DNA from: Gautieria morchelliformis
Taxonomy: Eukaryota > Basidiomycota > Agaricomycetes > Gomphales > Gomphaceae
Direction: 5' to 3'
Assembly: GCA_015179125.1 (NCBI GenBank)
Contig: WHVA01000117.1
Location: 62,001-126,000, forward strand
Length of the DNA stretch: 64,000 bases
Shown here: positions 33,101 through 45,100 of the stretch, piece by piece
Numbering within the stretch: position 1 is the first letter of the stretch
Layout: each line of letters opens with the position of its first letter
Notes under the pieces: model-generated
Told to the model about the DNA's origin: nothing
Databases searched by the model: none
The model's input: the letters and a program-made list of their open reading frames with translations, nothing else
Translations under genes and position numbers: made by a program

Positions 33101-34821
33101 CGTAGGGGGCCAGTTTACGCTGGCTGGATCACAGGGAACTGGTTTGGCTATGTATGATTTGGCTCAGCAGCAATGGGATACGTCTTTTCAGGGGTTGCAG
33201 GGTATGCTTCCTCAAACTGGCCGTTTCTAGAGTCCTTATCGCTGCTATCGCTGCTATGTCTCGATAGGATCACAGGTCGTTGTTCGATCACTCACGATAC
33301 CACCGTCGAAGACGAATACTCTCGTCGTAGCCGGGACATTTAGCGCAGCTGGATCCTTGCCATGCCAGGGCATTTGTCAATTTGACCTGTCACTGAAGCA
33401 ATGGAGTCAACTTGGACAAGGTATTCAAGGGGATGTCTCTTGCGTTGTGTATTCTGTAGGTTGTCCTGTCATTTGGCGAACCCCAGTTAATCTAACACCT
33501 GTCAGTCTAACCCTGATCTTCTTGTGGCTGGGGGTTCCATCACCCTTACGGACGGCACGCCCTCCAATGTTGCCACATACAGCTTTACCAACAACACTTG
33601 GTCAGCAGTTGGACATGGATCGCAAATTCCTGGCCCAGTAACAGCATGCGAAGTGGACAATGGCAACAGCAGCAGCATATTTGCGGCGGGAAGGTAGGAC
33701 GACAGTTTTTCATATGCGATGGTTTCCAAGTGCTTACCACCGGTCTGCAAGCGCTTCTGATGGCTCAGCGCCTTTTTTGACGTTCTGGAATGGTGTTAGT
33801 TGGACAGCCCTCGGTTCGTTCTAGCAGCAACTCGCTCTAGCCACTGATACAGAGCGTGTTATTGTAGGGTCTGCTTTCCGCAGTACAACCTCAGTTTCTC
33901 AACTCGCTATGGTACCGCTCCAGGATACCCACTCCTCAAATGGAATAATCGAATCTGACCGTATGCTTCTGATATCTGGGTCGCTCGCGTCAGACTCTTT
34001 CGGGAACGTTTCCTCCGCTCTCTTTGATGGACAGAATTTCTTCCCCTACATTGTATCTTCGTCACCCTCAGGTGGACCTGGATTTGTGTCACAATTCTTC
34101 CACTCTCTGGCCACTTTCAGTTTCAATCAGCGCCGTGAGTGTTGCGGCTGCTGCCAGTAATGAACATGCTTAACCTCTTTCCAGATTTCTTGCCGATCGG
34201 TGTTGTTATCTTGATCTCAATCGCCATTGCCACCGGAATCGTCTTCTTAATGGTTTTGGTTGGCATCTTGTTGACACTATTTTCCCGCCGCGACCATACT
34301 GGTGTTGCCGGCAAACTTGACCCAGCGGAGTACGACGACGACAGCCTTCATCGTCCATCATCGCTCCTTGCGCATATCAACGCCGCCACGCGCGGAACAA
34401 TCATCGGCGCAGGCGCTGATAGTCCATTTGAACAACTGAAGGGTGAAACAGTTGACCAGCACGCCGATGTTGGGTCTCCGGGCTCGGAGACCTTTGCTGG
34501 AGAGCACGAACGGGCTGCCTATATCCGGGCCACGGATACCCCCATTGATGCGGCCCCAGGGACGTTACAGAATGACGGGGAAGAGATGGCGCGACCGACG
34601 CATGTGCGATACAGTTTTGAAGGCGAGGGCGAGGGCGAATTGCCATTATCGTCGGGAGCGCAAGTGATTGTCCTAGATGATCGCGATCCGGCGTGAGTGT
34701 CCACATCTATTCCTAAAGCAATTTCGTTTGTTGACTGATATGATGCTTTGACAGATGGTGGTATGCACGAGACCCGAATACGGGACGGGAAGGGGTCATT
34801 CCGGCATCATATTTGTACTAA
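30150..34821 (+). CDS. RAX2: Rax2-like cortical polarity marker with a C-terminal SH3 domain
   Basis: Exons by splice signals are 30150-31116, 31166-33201, 33268-33455, 33506-33693, 33752-33813, 33868-34134, 34185-34692 and 34755-34821, about 1,427 residues. It has a signal peptide, then many kelch-like repeats of the Rax2 type (LYFAGSF, VWVGGAF, TIFVGGNFTL, LYVGGAFLD, TLVVGGQFTLAGS). One membrane helix is near 34190-34260 (VVILISIAIATGIVFLMVLV). The cytosolic tail ends in an SH3 fold (RYSFEGEGEGELPLS...VIVLDDRDPAWWYARD...GVIPASYLY). Rax2 marks growth sites at the cell cortex. Near 30808 the frame breaks by one base (apparent loss after ATTCC). This could be an assembly error, because both sides remain fully conserved. 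Confidence 0.85.
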
Positions 34822-35596
34822 AACATCCTGGCGATACGTCGCTGGTGCGACTTCGAACGATTTCTTTAATGATTATTGTAATTCGCTTTGGGCTCCTGTT
34901 TACAGAAGGATGCCGATTCTTAGAAATCCAAGCATGTTCGCTTATTAAGATAAGCGCGTTGCCCACAATAATTGTCCAACATGCATGCTCGACACGCGCT
35001 TTGTTACTGTCCAGCCATTTGGGTCTTGTTATCCTTTGCAACTTGGTTCCAATGAGTGTATGGGATGTGAGTGGACAGGATGATTTCTTTTTTGCGCTCA
35101 AATCGCCAGTGGCGACCGTTCTTATTTTTGTAGGTCGCATGTCGTTACAGTTCCAAGAGCCAAATGTATGCTGTATTCGGAATGTGGATTCATGGGCGGG
35201 TGAAGTAGAGTCACCCGGGAAAGGCGTTACATAGGCCCGTCAGCTTTAATGGCTCTCTCTACCAATAACGCGAACATCCTTCCCAACCTGGGAAAGGAGT
35301 ACCGCAGTTTACTGGGAAAACCAGAACCATGCCGGAACGGATGACTCAAAGACTCTTGCTGGCCCGAATGATAAATCGCACATCCAAATGGCAAGCATGA
35401 AGTTGACTTGCAGGGATATTATCCCCCCACACCCTTGAATTGATTGAAGACAACCACTCCCCAGTTAAAGTACCAACGTTGATTTCCTTCTAAAATCCAG
35501 ATGATCAGACTTTGCACGCGGAGAGATAAGCTGAAATGGATCGTGAAGAGCTCACTCAAGTAAACATCAATATGTTCACGATTCATCCACTGTCTA
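34822..35596. other. intergenic region left of the LINE
   Basis: About 775 bp without a convincing gene. Short frames on both strands lack recognisable motifs. The last 12 bases (ATCCACTGTCTA, 35585-35596) are the left copy of the LINE target duplication. Confidence 0.4.
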
Positions 35597-36468
35597 TCGT
35601 AGAGCTCCAACCAGAAGCAAAAGTAGTCATGAGGTGGGTTCCTGGGCATGAGGGAGTAGAGGGGAATGAGAGGGCAGACGAAGAAGCCAAGAAGGCAACG
35701 AGGGGAGAGTTAAAACGAAGAGCGGGAAATACCCATCGAATGTCGAGGAGTGCTGCCAGTAAGCAGAGCGGCCGAGGTCCAGAGGCAAAACACAGAGCTT
35801 AAGCGGGAAGCGAGAGCGCTATTTGCTAAATCGCCGAGAGCACAGTTCGCCCTAGAGATCGACCCTCCCATGCCGTCAGCAAAGTTCTCGAAGATCACCA
35901 AAGACATGCCACGCCGGCACGCGAGCCTGCTCGTGCAACTCAGAACAGGACACGCGGCACTCAACAAGCATCTCTACAGGATAGGAAAGGTGGACTCACC
36001 GATATGCCCTGCGTGCAGGAAGGCGGACGAGACGATCCACCATTATCTGTCCCGGTGCCCGGCGTACAGCACGCAAAGAGGGAAGCTGGAAAGGAAGTTG
36101 AGGGGAGGGGCGAGATCAGTCAAGACGCTGTTGGGGGCATACAAGGCAATGGCACATTTATTCAGATATGTGCATGACACGAAGAGATTCGAAAGGCCGT
36201 ACGGAGACCTGACGCTACCAGCGGAGAAAGATGACGGAAAGGGGAAAGGGAAAGGAGGTAGAAGGAGGAAATGAGCGAAGCGAGACACCTTATACACCCC
36301 CGCCCACCCAGGCACGGACAAGCTCGGGGCCTTGCCCCACGAGCGTAGAGACAGAGTGAAAGGAGAGAGGGCGACTGAGAAGAGCAGAAAACTGTACCTA
36401 CCGTCTTACATAGGGCACGACCTCAAAAGACGTAAAGCCTGGATTATAAATAAATAATAAATAAATAA
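35597..36468 (+). mobile_element. 5'-truncated Tad-like LINE retrotransposon
   Basis: The element starts inside the RNase H region (RWVPGHEGVEGNERADEEAK). It continues with a C-terminal CCHC-type block (CPACRKADETIHHYLSRC) and a basic end (KGKGKGGRRRK), then a ~195-bp 3' UTR and a TAAA-type tail (ATAAATAAATAATAAATAAA). ATCCACTGTCTA occurs at both sides (35585-35596 and 36469-36480), a 10-12 bp target duplication. The RNase H plus CCHC order fits fungal Tad/I-type LINEs. The coding part is split by at least one frame change near 35740-35800 and cannot be mobile itself. Confidence 0.88.
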
Positions 36469-36480
36469 ATCCACTGTCTA

Positions 36481-37162
36481 ACTCAACACATGCCGGGGTG
36501 TGGGCCAAGATGGTGTGTCAGGGTGTCCTCCTCGGATTTTTAGGTGGTAGGTTCCACACGCACCTGTGCATCCGTATTCCGGAGAAGGGAATTCTATTGA
36601 TTTTCGAATCCATTTCCAACCCTCTTGGACAACAACGCGGCATCAGCTTTTGCGAGAAAGAAAGTGAGGAAATGTCGGCAGAGATGTCTGATCGCCGGAA
36701 AGCTCAACAGCCTGGGGGCAAACATGGACAGTACTGGTTCATCTATGAGCCTCTGAATCCTTGGGGCCGCGTTTCGTCACACGTAAATGTGTCTGCCATA
36801 TGCCCTTCATATATGTAACATGAAGGCGTGCGTCTTGGTTTTCTGGTCAGATGACACCTATTACCGTCTGTTAGATATCTACATCATGTAGTGTTGTATA
36901 ATATGAGCATTTTCAGTATATAACCGTACTGGATGTCGAAAACTCACTACATATCGATATCTGAAGCGTTGAACAGCGTGCTGTAGCCGGATTTAGCGAC
37001 AGAAATCAAGGGTAAACGACTGGAGCAAGGGACACTGAAATTACGTACCAGTAGGCGCGCGCCAGGGTGGGTATATTATTTATATCTGGGCCTTCGCCTG
37101 CTTAATTATTGTTGAGCAGGGATTCCCCAGGCTCTCCGCCATCAACTTATACCAAGCACTTT
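36481..37162. other. intergenic region right of the LINE
   Basis: A frame of about 102 codons (36510-36818) starts with ATG but has no recognisable domain and no strong coding signs. The region also provides the promoter side of the aminotransferase gene. Confidence 0.35.
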
Positions 37163-38745
37163 ATGGCCGCGTCTCTTGTGCAGTTCGGACAGCGCCATGT
37201 CACGAGAGGGGTCGGCCGTATGGCTAACGCTGTGATCGCAAGCGGGAAGGGGAGCCATGTCCAGTTTCAGGATGGCAGAAAGCTGCTCGACTTCACCTGC
37301 GGAATCGGCGTGACCAGTCTAGGTGCGCGGACTTCATGTATGCGGGCGAACGCTTGAACTTACGATGAGCTTAGGGCATTGTCACCCGAAGGTGAGTCGC
37401 GCAGCTGCCGAACAATGCATGAAAGCCGTGCATATTCAGGTAAGTACTTGCGGGTTGTTTCTTTGCAATAACAGAACATACTTCTCAGTGCAGCATTGCG
37501 TTCCATGAGCCATATCTCCGTCTGGTTGAGAAGCTGTTACCTGTCATGCCCCACCCTTCCTTGGATTCGTTTTTCTTCTGGAACTCGGGCTCTGAAGCGG
37601 TAGAGGCAGCCATCAAGCTGGCGCGGACAGCCACTGGAAGACAAAACATAATTGCTATGCAAGGTCAATATAAAATGCGTGCTTAGATTGGGATCTCAAA
37701 TGTGACATTTCACAGGCGGGTACCATGGAAGAACATATGGTTCCATGGCTGTGACTAGCAGTAAGACGATTTATAGCCAAGGCATTGGCCCGTTGATGGT
37801 GAGGCGCATATCAGCTTTAATTATATCACAACTCACTCCCTCTCCTAGCCTGGTGCGTTCTTCACTGCTTTCCCATACTGGCACCAGCACTCCCTCCCAA
37901 TGTCGACCTCTGAAGAAGAGCTCTCCCGTCAATCCCTCTGGCAGCTGGACTTGGTCCTTTCGCAGCAGACAAGGCCGCAGGACACAGCAGCTATTATTCT
38001 AGAGCCCATCCTTGGCGAAGGCGGTTATGTTCCAGCACCTACCGTCTTCCTGCAGGGCTTGCGCGACGTTTGCGACAAGCATGGCATGCTTCTTATCATC
38101 GACGAGGTCCAGAGTGGGTTCGGTCGAACAGGCAAATACTTTGCTATTGAGCACAGCAAGGTCCGGCCGGACATTATGGTCATGGCCAAGGGGATTGCGA
38201 ATGGGTTCCCACTGAGCGGAATCGTGAGCTCGAAAGCGCTTACGGACACGCAGGCCCCGGGAAGCGTGGGGGGTACTTATGCCGGGAATGCGGTGTCCTG
38301 CGCTGCTGGAGTTGCCTGTGCTGAGGTTATGCAAGAGGAAAATATCCTGGCCAACGTGCAAGCTAGGTATGGCCCAGACAGTGTGTGCGTTTAGGCGTGG
38401 GGATTAATCGGTTGTAGATCCTCCGAGCTGTTCGAGAGCTTGAACGAGCTACTCACGGACCCTAAGACGGCACCCTACATTGCTGAGGTTCGTGGACGGG
38501 GTCTCATGGTGGGCGTGGAGTTTAGATCTCCAGGGACGTCGCCCAATGACCCTGCGAGTGATGCCTCGAGCATCCAGGGACTGGCCAGCAAGGTCTCAGC
38601 GATTTGTCAAGAGAAGGGGCTACTTATCATGACAACTTCAATGTTTCAAGTCGTCCGATTCATCCCGGCATTGACAATCTCCAAAGAGGAGCTCGCCCAA
38701 GGTGTAAAGATCTTCAAGGAGGCTATCCAGGAGGCCATTGCATGA
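37163..38745 (+). CDS. class III aminotransferase, GABA-transaminase type
   Basis: Six exons (37163-37322, 37375-37439, 37489-37663, 37716-37798, 37849-38366, 38418-38745) join in phase to 442 residues. PLP-fold landmarks are present: NSGSEAVEAAIKLAR, GGYHGRTYGSMAVTSS, ILEPILGEGGY, the Asp in LIIDEVQSGFGRTG, and the PLP lysine in MVMAKGIANGFPLSG, followed by GGTYAGNAVSCAAG. The lysine context resembles 4-aminobutyrate aminotransferase more than ornithine aminotransferase. It would transfer an amino group to a keto acid using pyridoxal phosphate. No clear mitochondrial leader is seen, so a cytosolic site is likely. The substrate is inferred. Confidence 0.88.
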
Positions 38746-38943
38746 GTATACACATATGAGACTCTGTGTAAGTAATTTCCCTAATCGCGGGAAAAGTATG
38801 ATTGTCCCTGTCTAGCTTGATGTATAACTGGACTGTACTGATAACGAGATACTTTACCCAATTGGAAATGTAAACGCGATAGACTTAGTCACGTGATGTA
38901 AGTCTCACATGATGTCACGTGTATCCTGACCGTGACGGCCACA

Positions 38944-39519
38944 ATGTGTGCGTCCAGTTTTCAATTTGGAGGCCGTGTGCTGATAATAGTTACTGCGACA
39001 CAGCTGAAACTACATCATTTGTTGCACAGCCCACGACGGAAGCGACCAACGACGCCGTCAACAATGAAAGCTCGGGCAAAGTGGAGGATGATGAGGTTGA
39101 TCCCGCCACAGCACGCAAGAAACTGGAAAGGAAGTTGAGCTTGAGGCCGGAGAAGAAAGATCTTGTGGAGAGAAATATCCTAAAAGGCATGTTAATGGCT
39201 AGATTGTCGTCGCTAGGCTGAGTTGCTCATCATTTCGTTGGCGCCTCAGACTCGAGCGTTGCACCGGCCCTGCAGGCCGCCCAGGCTGATTTACAGAGAT
39301 CACAGCTTGAGGTGAGGACACATGTGAAGGCTGAGGATGGTGACTGAACTGTCATTTGCGACAGGACAAGCTGGATCAAGCGCTTCAGCAGCGCCCTAAT
39401 GCCGAGGAGTTGGTCAAGGGTGGTATACTGAAGGGCATGTACAGTTGATCATCAATCATGACCATGTCTAACGGCTAACACGAAGTTGCGCAGCTGACGA
39501 GGCCCCAGTCTCGCCGTAA
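38944..39519 (+). CDS. small RPEL-repeat protein
   Basis: Two RPEL motifs are present, LERKLSLRPEKKDLVERNIL and LDQALQQRPNAEELVKGGIL, separated by an Ala/Gln-rich linker, with the C-terminus ADEAPVSP. In animals RPEL motifs bind G-actin; the role of short fungal RPEL proteins is not known. The second and fourth introns look like GC-AG introns: each begins GCATGT right after the ILK of an RPEL motif. The third starts GTGAGG. The first exon (ATG at 38944, 11 codons, weak GTGCTG donor) is a guess. The total is about 110 residues. Confidence 0.7.
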
Positions 39520-39611
39520 ATGGCAGTGTTCGAAAGATAGGTGTACGTTATTCGTGGGGGGATTTATGATTCCTGTAACAGCCAAGTACCCGATAATAAG
39601 AATTATGTATG

Positions 39612-40298
39612 TTACCCTTGGCGCCCTGAATCTCCTGGGCTGTTTGATTCTCTCGACCCGCGCCTGACCCGCTCACGTATTTCTCGACCCGCTCTCCGTG
39701 CGCCATCTGCGCCGACCCAGCCCCGCCTGCCCAGCCAGCCGACAAGCTTGGGGGTAAAGGCGGCAGTGAGCCCGACTCTGATGGGCAGAAACAGGGTTTT
39801 GTGGACAGTGTAGGCTAGGACGATCATGGCGTAAAGGCCCTCTGATCCGCCGGTGGAATGGCTGTCGGGCTCGCCAGGGTGCTCCGTGGGCGTACGGCCG
39901 ATGAGGTCGAAGAAGAAAGATTTTATGGACGCAGCCATGTAGGCGACCTGGTCTGCGCCCAGGAGGTTTATGGCAATAAAGGCGACGCCAAAGTCTAGAG
40001 TGGAAAAGACAAAGTACACGCCGAGGGCATACCAGCCGTACGACTTGATAAGAAGCTTGAGACGGCCCGAGAGTGTCTGTGGCGGCTCTGAGGATGATGA
40101 GAGTGGGGGGGTGCGTGATGGTGAGGGCGAGGGCGAGGGCGAGGACGTGAGACGAGGTCTAGATATCGAAAAATACTGGACAAAGGAGGGCCGGCCAACG
40201 CGGGAACGGCCCAGCGGTGAGATGCCGCGGCTGAGGGGAAGGAGAGGTCGAGTGCTGAGTCTGGGGAACAAGGGGAGACCCCGCAGGATGCCTGGCAT
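39612..40298 (-). CDS. DUF1279/FAM210-like mitochondrial protein
   Basis: A single exon of 228 residues. The first ~60 residues are rich in Arg, Leu and Ser without acids, as in a mitochondrial presequence. The conserved domain follows: RLKLLIKSYGWYALGVYFVFS, then a membrane helix with FGVAFIAINLLGADQV, and YTVHKTLFLPIRVGLTAAFTPKLVGWL. The family sits in the mitochondrial inner membrane region; its exact activity is unclear (yeast NAT2 belongs here). The start was placed at MPGILRG rather than 18 codons upstream, since the leader begins there. The tail is Arg-rich. It is divergent from SPE2. Confidence 0.8.
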   Translation of the reverse strand: MPGILRGLPLFPRLSTRPLLPLSRGISPLGRSRVGRPSFVQYFSISRPRLTSSPSPSPSPSRTPPLSSSSEPPQTLSGRLKLLIKSYGWYALGVYFVFSTLDFGVAFIAINLLGADQVAYMAASIKSFFFDLIGRTPTEHPGEPDSHSTGGSEGLYAMIVLAYTVHKTLFLPIRVGLTAAFTPKLVGWLGRRGWVGADGARRAGREIRERVRRGSRESNSPGDSGRQG

Positions 40299-40449
40299 TA
40301 TGGGTGGAGGAGCGTGTGTGTGTTTTCGGCAGCGCGCGATTACGTCATGCACGCGCCTTGTGACCCGCCGTGACGTATTTTTTCAGGTAATTGTTTTCCG
40401 TATCGTCCCTCTTTCATGCTCCTAGGTCCACCGTCTCTGCCAAAACACC
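40299..40449 (+). promoter_or_regulatory. divergent promoter and leader of SAM decarboxylase with an upstream ATG
   Basis: About 150 bp separate the FAM210-like start from the SPE2 start. An ATG at 40416 opens a 16-residue frame (MLLGPPSLPKHHVGYR) that runs over the SPE2 start and stops at 40466. Alternatively a 39-bp leader intron (40387-40425) would remove it. Upstream frames control translation of SAM decarboxylase in animals and plants. Confidence 0.4.
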
Positions 40450-41749
40450 ATGTCGGCTATCGATGACGTCGCCCCCACCCTCCTCCACGACGACGCCCCC
40501 ATCAACGCCGCCCCCTTCGAGGGCCCCGAGAAGCTCCTCGAAATATGGTTCGGCCCTAGCGCGGCCCTTCTCCCCAGAAGCGGCCACTCTAACGGAAAGT
40601 TAGGGCTACGTGCAGTCGACAGAGCCGTCTGGGAGGATATGCTCGAAATCGTCAAGTGCAAGGTCTTGAACGCCGTCGAAGGCGTCGAGGTCGATGCCTA
40701 CCTCCTCAGGTACATATCCCGTCAATCTTCTTCCATGTCTGCTCACTCGGACGTCTCTTTCCAGCGAATCGTCCTTGTTTGTGTATCCTCACAAGCTTAT
40801 TCTCAAAACCTGCGGTACGACCCTCAACCTTCTCGGCCTGCCCAGGATTCTCGACATTGCCGCCAAGTACTGCGGCTTCATCAAAGTCTATCGTTTCTTT
40901 TATTCCCGCAAATCATTCATGTTCCCCGAACGCCAGCGGGGGCCTCACAAGGAGTGGCGTGCCGAGGTCGAGTACCTCGACAATATTTTCGAGGAAAACC
41001 GTGGGTCCGCATACACCGTCGGAAAGGTGAACGGCGACCACTGGCTGCTTTATCTCACCAAACCTGGTGATGAGTGCGAAAGCGCGGACGGACTCGAAGA
41101 GTGTATAGCTTCTACGCCGGCGCTCAAGCCTGTCGGACTCGAACAGGATTACACTCTGGAGATTCTTATGACGAAACTCTGTCCGGACGCGCGATCTGCC
41201 TTCTTCTTTCCCGCTGATGCGTCGGCCAGTGCGCAGGAGCGCGCGCAGGCCCTGTCGCACAAGCTCGGTGTCGACACCCTCTTCCCCGCGTCCATGACCA
41301 CCCTCGATGCGTTCGCGTTCGCCCCGTGCGGCTACAGTGCCAACGCGCTCCTCCGCCCTGCCGCTGGGCCCGAGGGATATTACACCATACATGTGACGCC
41401 TGAGGACGTATGCAGCTACGCCAGCTTCGAGTGCAACGTCCCGTTGTCCCATTACCTGACGTCCGAAGAAGCCACCAAGACCCTCCCGGACCTCCGTACG
41501 CTCATACAGCGCGTTGTGCAGATATTCCAGCCGGGCCATCTGTCTCTCACCTTGTTCGTGACGTCTGCTATGGACATGCCGCCCTCGAACGGCCACGGCG
41601 AAACGACCGCAATCGTCGAGGCGCCTGTAGACTCGGCCCATCGCGCATTTAGGGAGGCACTTGCGCCCAAAGGCTACAAGCGTACGGACAAGATTAATTA
41701 CGAGTTCGGTGGATATGACTTGGCCTTTGCCAGCTTCCAGATCCGGTGA
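40450..41749 (+). CDS. SPE2: S-adenosylmethionine decarboxylase proenzyme
   Basis: Exons 40450-40709 and 40765-41749 join to 414 residues. The enzyme makes decarboxylated SAM, the aminopropyl donor for spermidine and spermine. Evidence includes the self-cleavage site (YLLSESSLFVYPHKLILKTC), whose second Ser becomes the pyruvoyl cofactor after cleavage of Glu-Ser. Further family blocks are KLLEIWFG, GLRAVDRAVWEDML, FYSRKSFMFPERQ, a 'YTVGKVNGDHWLLY' block, and TPEDVCSYASFECN. The 55-bp intron lies within the Ser codon just before the Glu-Ser-Ser cleavage site. The C-terminus (FGGYDLAFASFQIR) is complete. Confidence 0.94.
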
Positions 41750-42169
41750 CTTCCCAAGCGCGTATCCGGAACGCGCACAGCCTCTTGCAGCTTTTAATTT
41801 CCATGCGTGCCAATACCTTTTGAACCCTATTTTGATGTTATTGTAAAAACAGCATCCAATCAGACTCTATCTCTAGCACTGCAATCTTGCGTTCGCGATT
41901 GTGAGCAAACGATCTAATTATTATCAAATCAAGCACCACGACGACAACGCGAAGTGAAGTTTCTATACAATCAACCCCACGCAAGGGAATGTTGGGCAAT
42001 ACCTAGTACAAGGAACGAAGAGGGGAGTCCACGAACACACGAGAGCGCGATCCAGTAAAGAAAGAAACGGATATCCATCTATCCCACAGAGCGCACCAGA
42101 TGCAATAAAAACATGGGGGGATATCAAAGAGATGGGGTGATTGGTATGCAGTGTCGGGACGATGCACCC
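41750..42169. other. convergent 3' region of SPE2 and the RhoGAP gene
   Basis: About 420 bp between two converging stop codons. It is A/T-rich near 41820-41940, as expected for polyadenylation. No gene was seen. Confidence 0.45.
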
Positions 42170-45100
42170 CTAGCTGTCGTCCCGAAAAACAGATCGAGCG
42201 TTCTCAATGAGCCACTCGATGGCGAGGGCCTTGCCAGCCATATCCGCGTATTCCCGGCTTGGATCACTGGAACGCATGAGCGTTGCTGTGTGGGAGTCAC
42301 GTGAGCAAACGCAAGAGGCAGGAGGGCCAGCATCTGATAGACGACTTACGTCCAAATACAACACCTAGATTACGTGCATTCATTAAATTCTCAGCGGACC
42401 GTGACTGAACGCTGAAAAAAGCAAGGTCCTCAGTCAAAGACGTCTTGCCAAAAAGGTGCCGGTACATACTGGTATAGGTGAAGCATAAGGTATCGAAGGG
42501 TATGGAAGTGTTCGCTGGGTAATTGATACACCAAACTTGATAAAGCCTCGGCCCTGCCACGTGGCTCCCGGAGCGTCGCAGCACCAATAAAGGCTTCGTG
42601 GAGGGCATGCGTGAGCAGAGGATTGGGCAACTGTCTGAAATAGGTCTTCAAGACCGACGTCACACTGGATATGTCGTTGAACAGCTCAAGATTGCACAGG
42701 TCAAAAGCGTCGTAGTTTCCCCGCTCGAATAGCTGAGTTATGGCTTTCGACTGAGCGCTACCGCCTGTCTTCCGGTATATGCCTTCATAGTCCATGGCTG
42801 GAAACGATATGTCAAGTTCGGCGCAGGCATTGGGCAATAGTAAACTCACCCATGTGCTCCACTGCCAGAATGCACTTCTCGACAACCATGGGGATATCAC
42901 GGTGTTCCTTTGCAGAGTCTGCCCGAACTTGTTCGATAAGATCACGTCCAAACATGGACGGCTCTGCCAAATTATTATTAGTGAAATTCACCGTCCAAAT
43001 ACTCAGAAACTCACGCAGCGGAGCGATGTTGAGAATGTCGTTATGCGGTCGCGGCTCATTAACACACGCCAAGGTGAGGTTTCCTGCGCAGCGAATATGG
43101 CAGCCAATGTTACAAACTAGTGATTTTGGAGAATTTTTTTAAGATCCTCAGTACTCGTTGCTGTAAAGGATACTCACTATTGCACCGCAACTGTGTACCC
43201 CACATTTTGTCTCCACAATGGTCGCACCGCGCGAAACGCAGAACAGTTAGCTGCTGGAAGTTGTGGCGGAGGAACTCCTTCTCGGGAACGGGTGGCCCGT
43301 CACTCATCAGCTTGATCGCCTCCCTACTGGGCTTGAACCACTTCTTCTTATCGGTCGGCGTCGCCTTGGGTTCTTCACGCTCGTCAGGCAAGACTGTCGA
43401 GGCCCCGACAGATGCTGATAACATTGCCGAAGTAAGGCCGGAACTAGGCAGTGCAGCCAGCATGGCTGCGCTTTTGGGCGTGGAAGGAGTATGCAGCTGG
43501 GCGGGCGGCCCCATGGATGCAGGCATCGGCGACCATGCAGACGGTGCTGGCCCACGTGCACCAGACTCAATCTGAGTCGTGCGAGAGTTCAGATCAGCTA
43601 GCTCCTCGTTACGGGCGTTGAGCGCTGTTGTCTCCTCCAGGCAGATATTACGCTCTTCCTTGAGTTCATGAATCTCTCTCATGAGGGCGTCCCGCTGCTG
43701 CACAAGAGGCTCGAGCTCTCGCTTGTACTGGGCCTTGAGGCCGTCGAAGCGCGATGTGAGAGAGCGCTGGAGCGTCACGTCGGTTTGCCCCGAAAAGCTA
43801 CTTAGTGTGAAGCACATATCAGCGACAGCTGCCCAATTGCACGATGCATTACTTCGTATACGTACGTTTTGGCCGCAGCCAGTTCCTCTACTTCTGCCAC
43901 AGTCAAGTCCCTCTCCGCTTTGAGCTTGGACAGATCACGTTCGAGGCCGTGCAGGTTTGCACTCAGGTCTCGCGACCACTGCTCAACCACGTCACGCTTG
44001 TGCTCCCCGGCCGATAATTCCGTCAAACGGGCAGTCTGCCCGGAGAGCTGCACTTTGAGCCTAGTGACTTCAGCCTCGGCCTCCCGCCGCGCAACGAGTT
44101 CGTTGTCGTATTCTTCCTGCGCCACCGAGAGGCCGTCAATATACTGCTGACTAGCACGCTAACAGGCATGTCAGAAACCATGCCATTTCATCACGAAAAA
44201 AAAAAGATACGACTAACCCGCATTCCATCAAACTTGCCGCGAATATCCCGTAAACTTTCCCGGCCAGTCTTCACCACCATATATATGACCTCCAAAAACT
44301 CGCGGTCCAGCCTCACACTTGTCGCGCCATTCTCCTGCGCATCCGCGAGCGCCTCCTTGAGCCGCTTGGCAACCAGCTCCGATGCATCATGCTTCGCCCC
44401 CGCAGGACGCAGTGTCCGGCCTGATCCTGAATCCGTGAGAGTCACGGAGTGGGAAGTCGTCCGCATGGGCGGCGTGATTGTGTCGGGGCTGAGCGGCGAC
44501 GACAGGGTCACACTGGCTCTGCGCGCTTTTGAGGGCGGCGAGGATGGGGCGGCGCTTGACCCCACTCCCGCGGATCCCGGCCGCCGAGTGGATTTTACTA
44601 CGGAGTCCAATGACTTGGCCGGCGGCGCATCAGGACGCCGTGGCGTGCCTGCAGGGCTTGTGCCATTCGAGGAGGGTCCCAGATCAAATGCCATGTCCTC
44701 CTCGAATGTGTCAGGCAGGACGATCGCCTTTGGCACGGGCTTGCGGGCGCTCATCTTCCGGGATAGAGATTCATTACGTCGGGGAAGGGTGGTTAGCGGC
44801 GACGGCGGCAAGGAGAGCTTTGTGACCGCGGGCGCCTTTAGAGGCGGAACTGAAGCGGCGACAGTGCTTGTCACAGATTTAGAAGGACCAGCCTCGTTAT
44901 TCTCTTCCCTCCTGTGGGTATCATCCATCGACGTGCTAGCATTCGGTGGGCTACTTCTGGGTATGTTAGGTTTCGACGTGCTTGTACTGCCTTGGTCGAC
45001 AGCCGTAGTAGATTCGACAGGTAGGGTTGATTGTCTAGCACCTAGCTGGAACAGGTCATGAAAACTTGTGTCTTCCTTGAGGAACGACATCCGTGGCAAG

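Noticed and set aside
36510-36818. A 102-codon open frame right of the LINE
   Set aside because: It has no domain, no coding-like composition and no splice partners. Kept only as a note in the intergenic entry.
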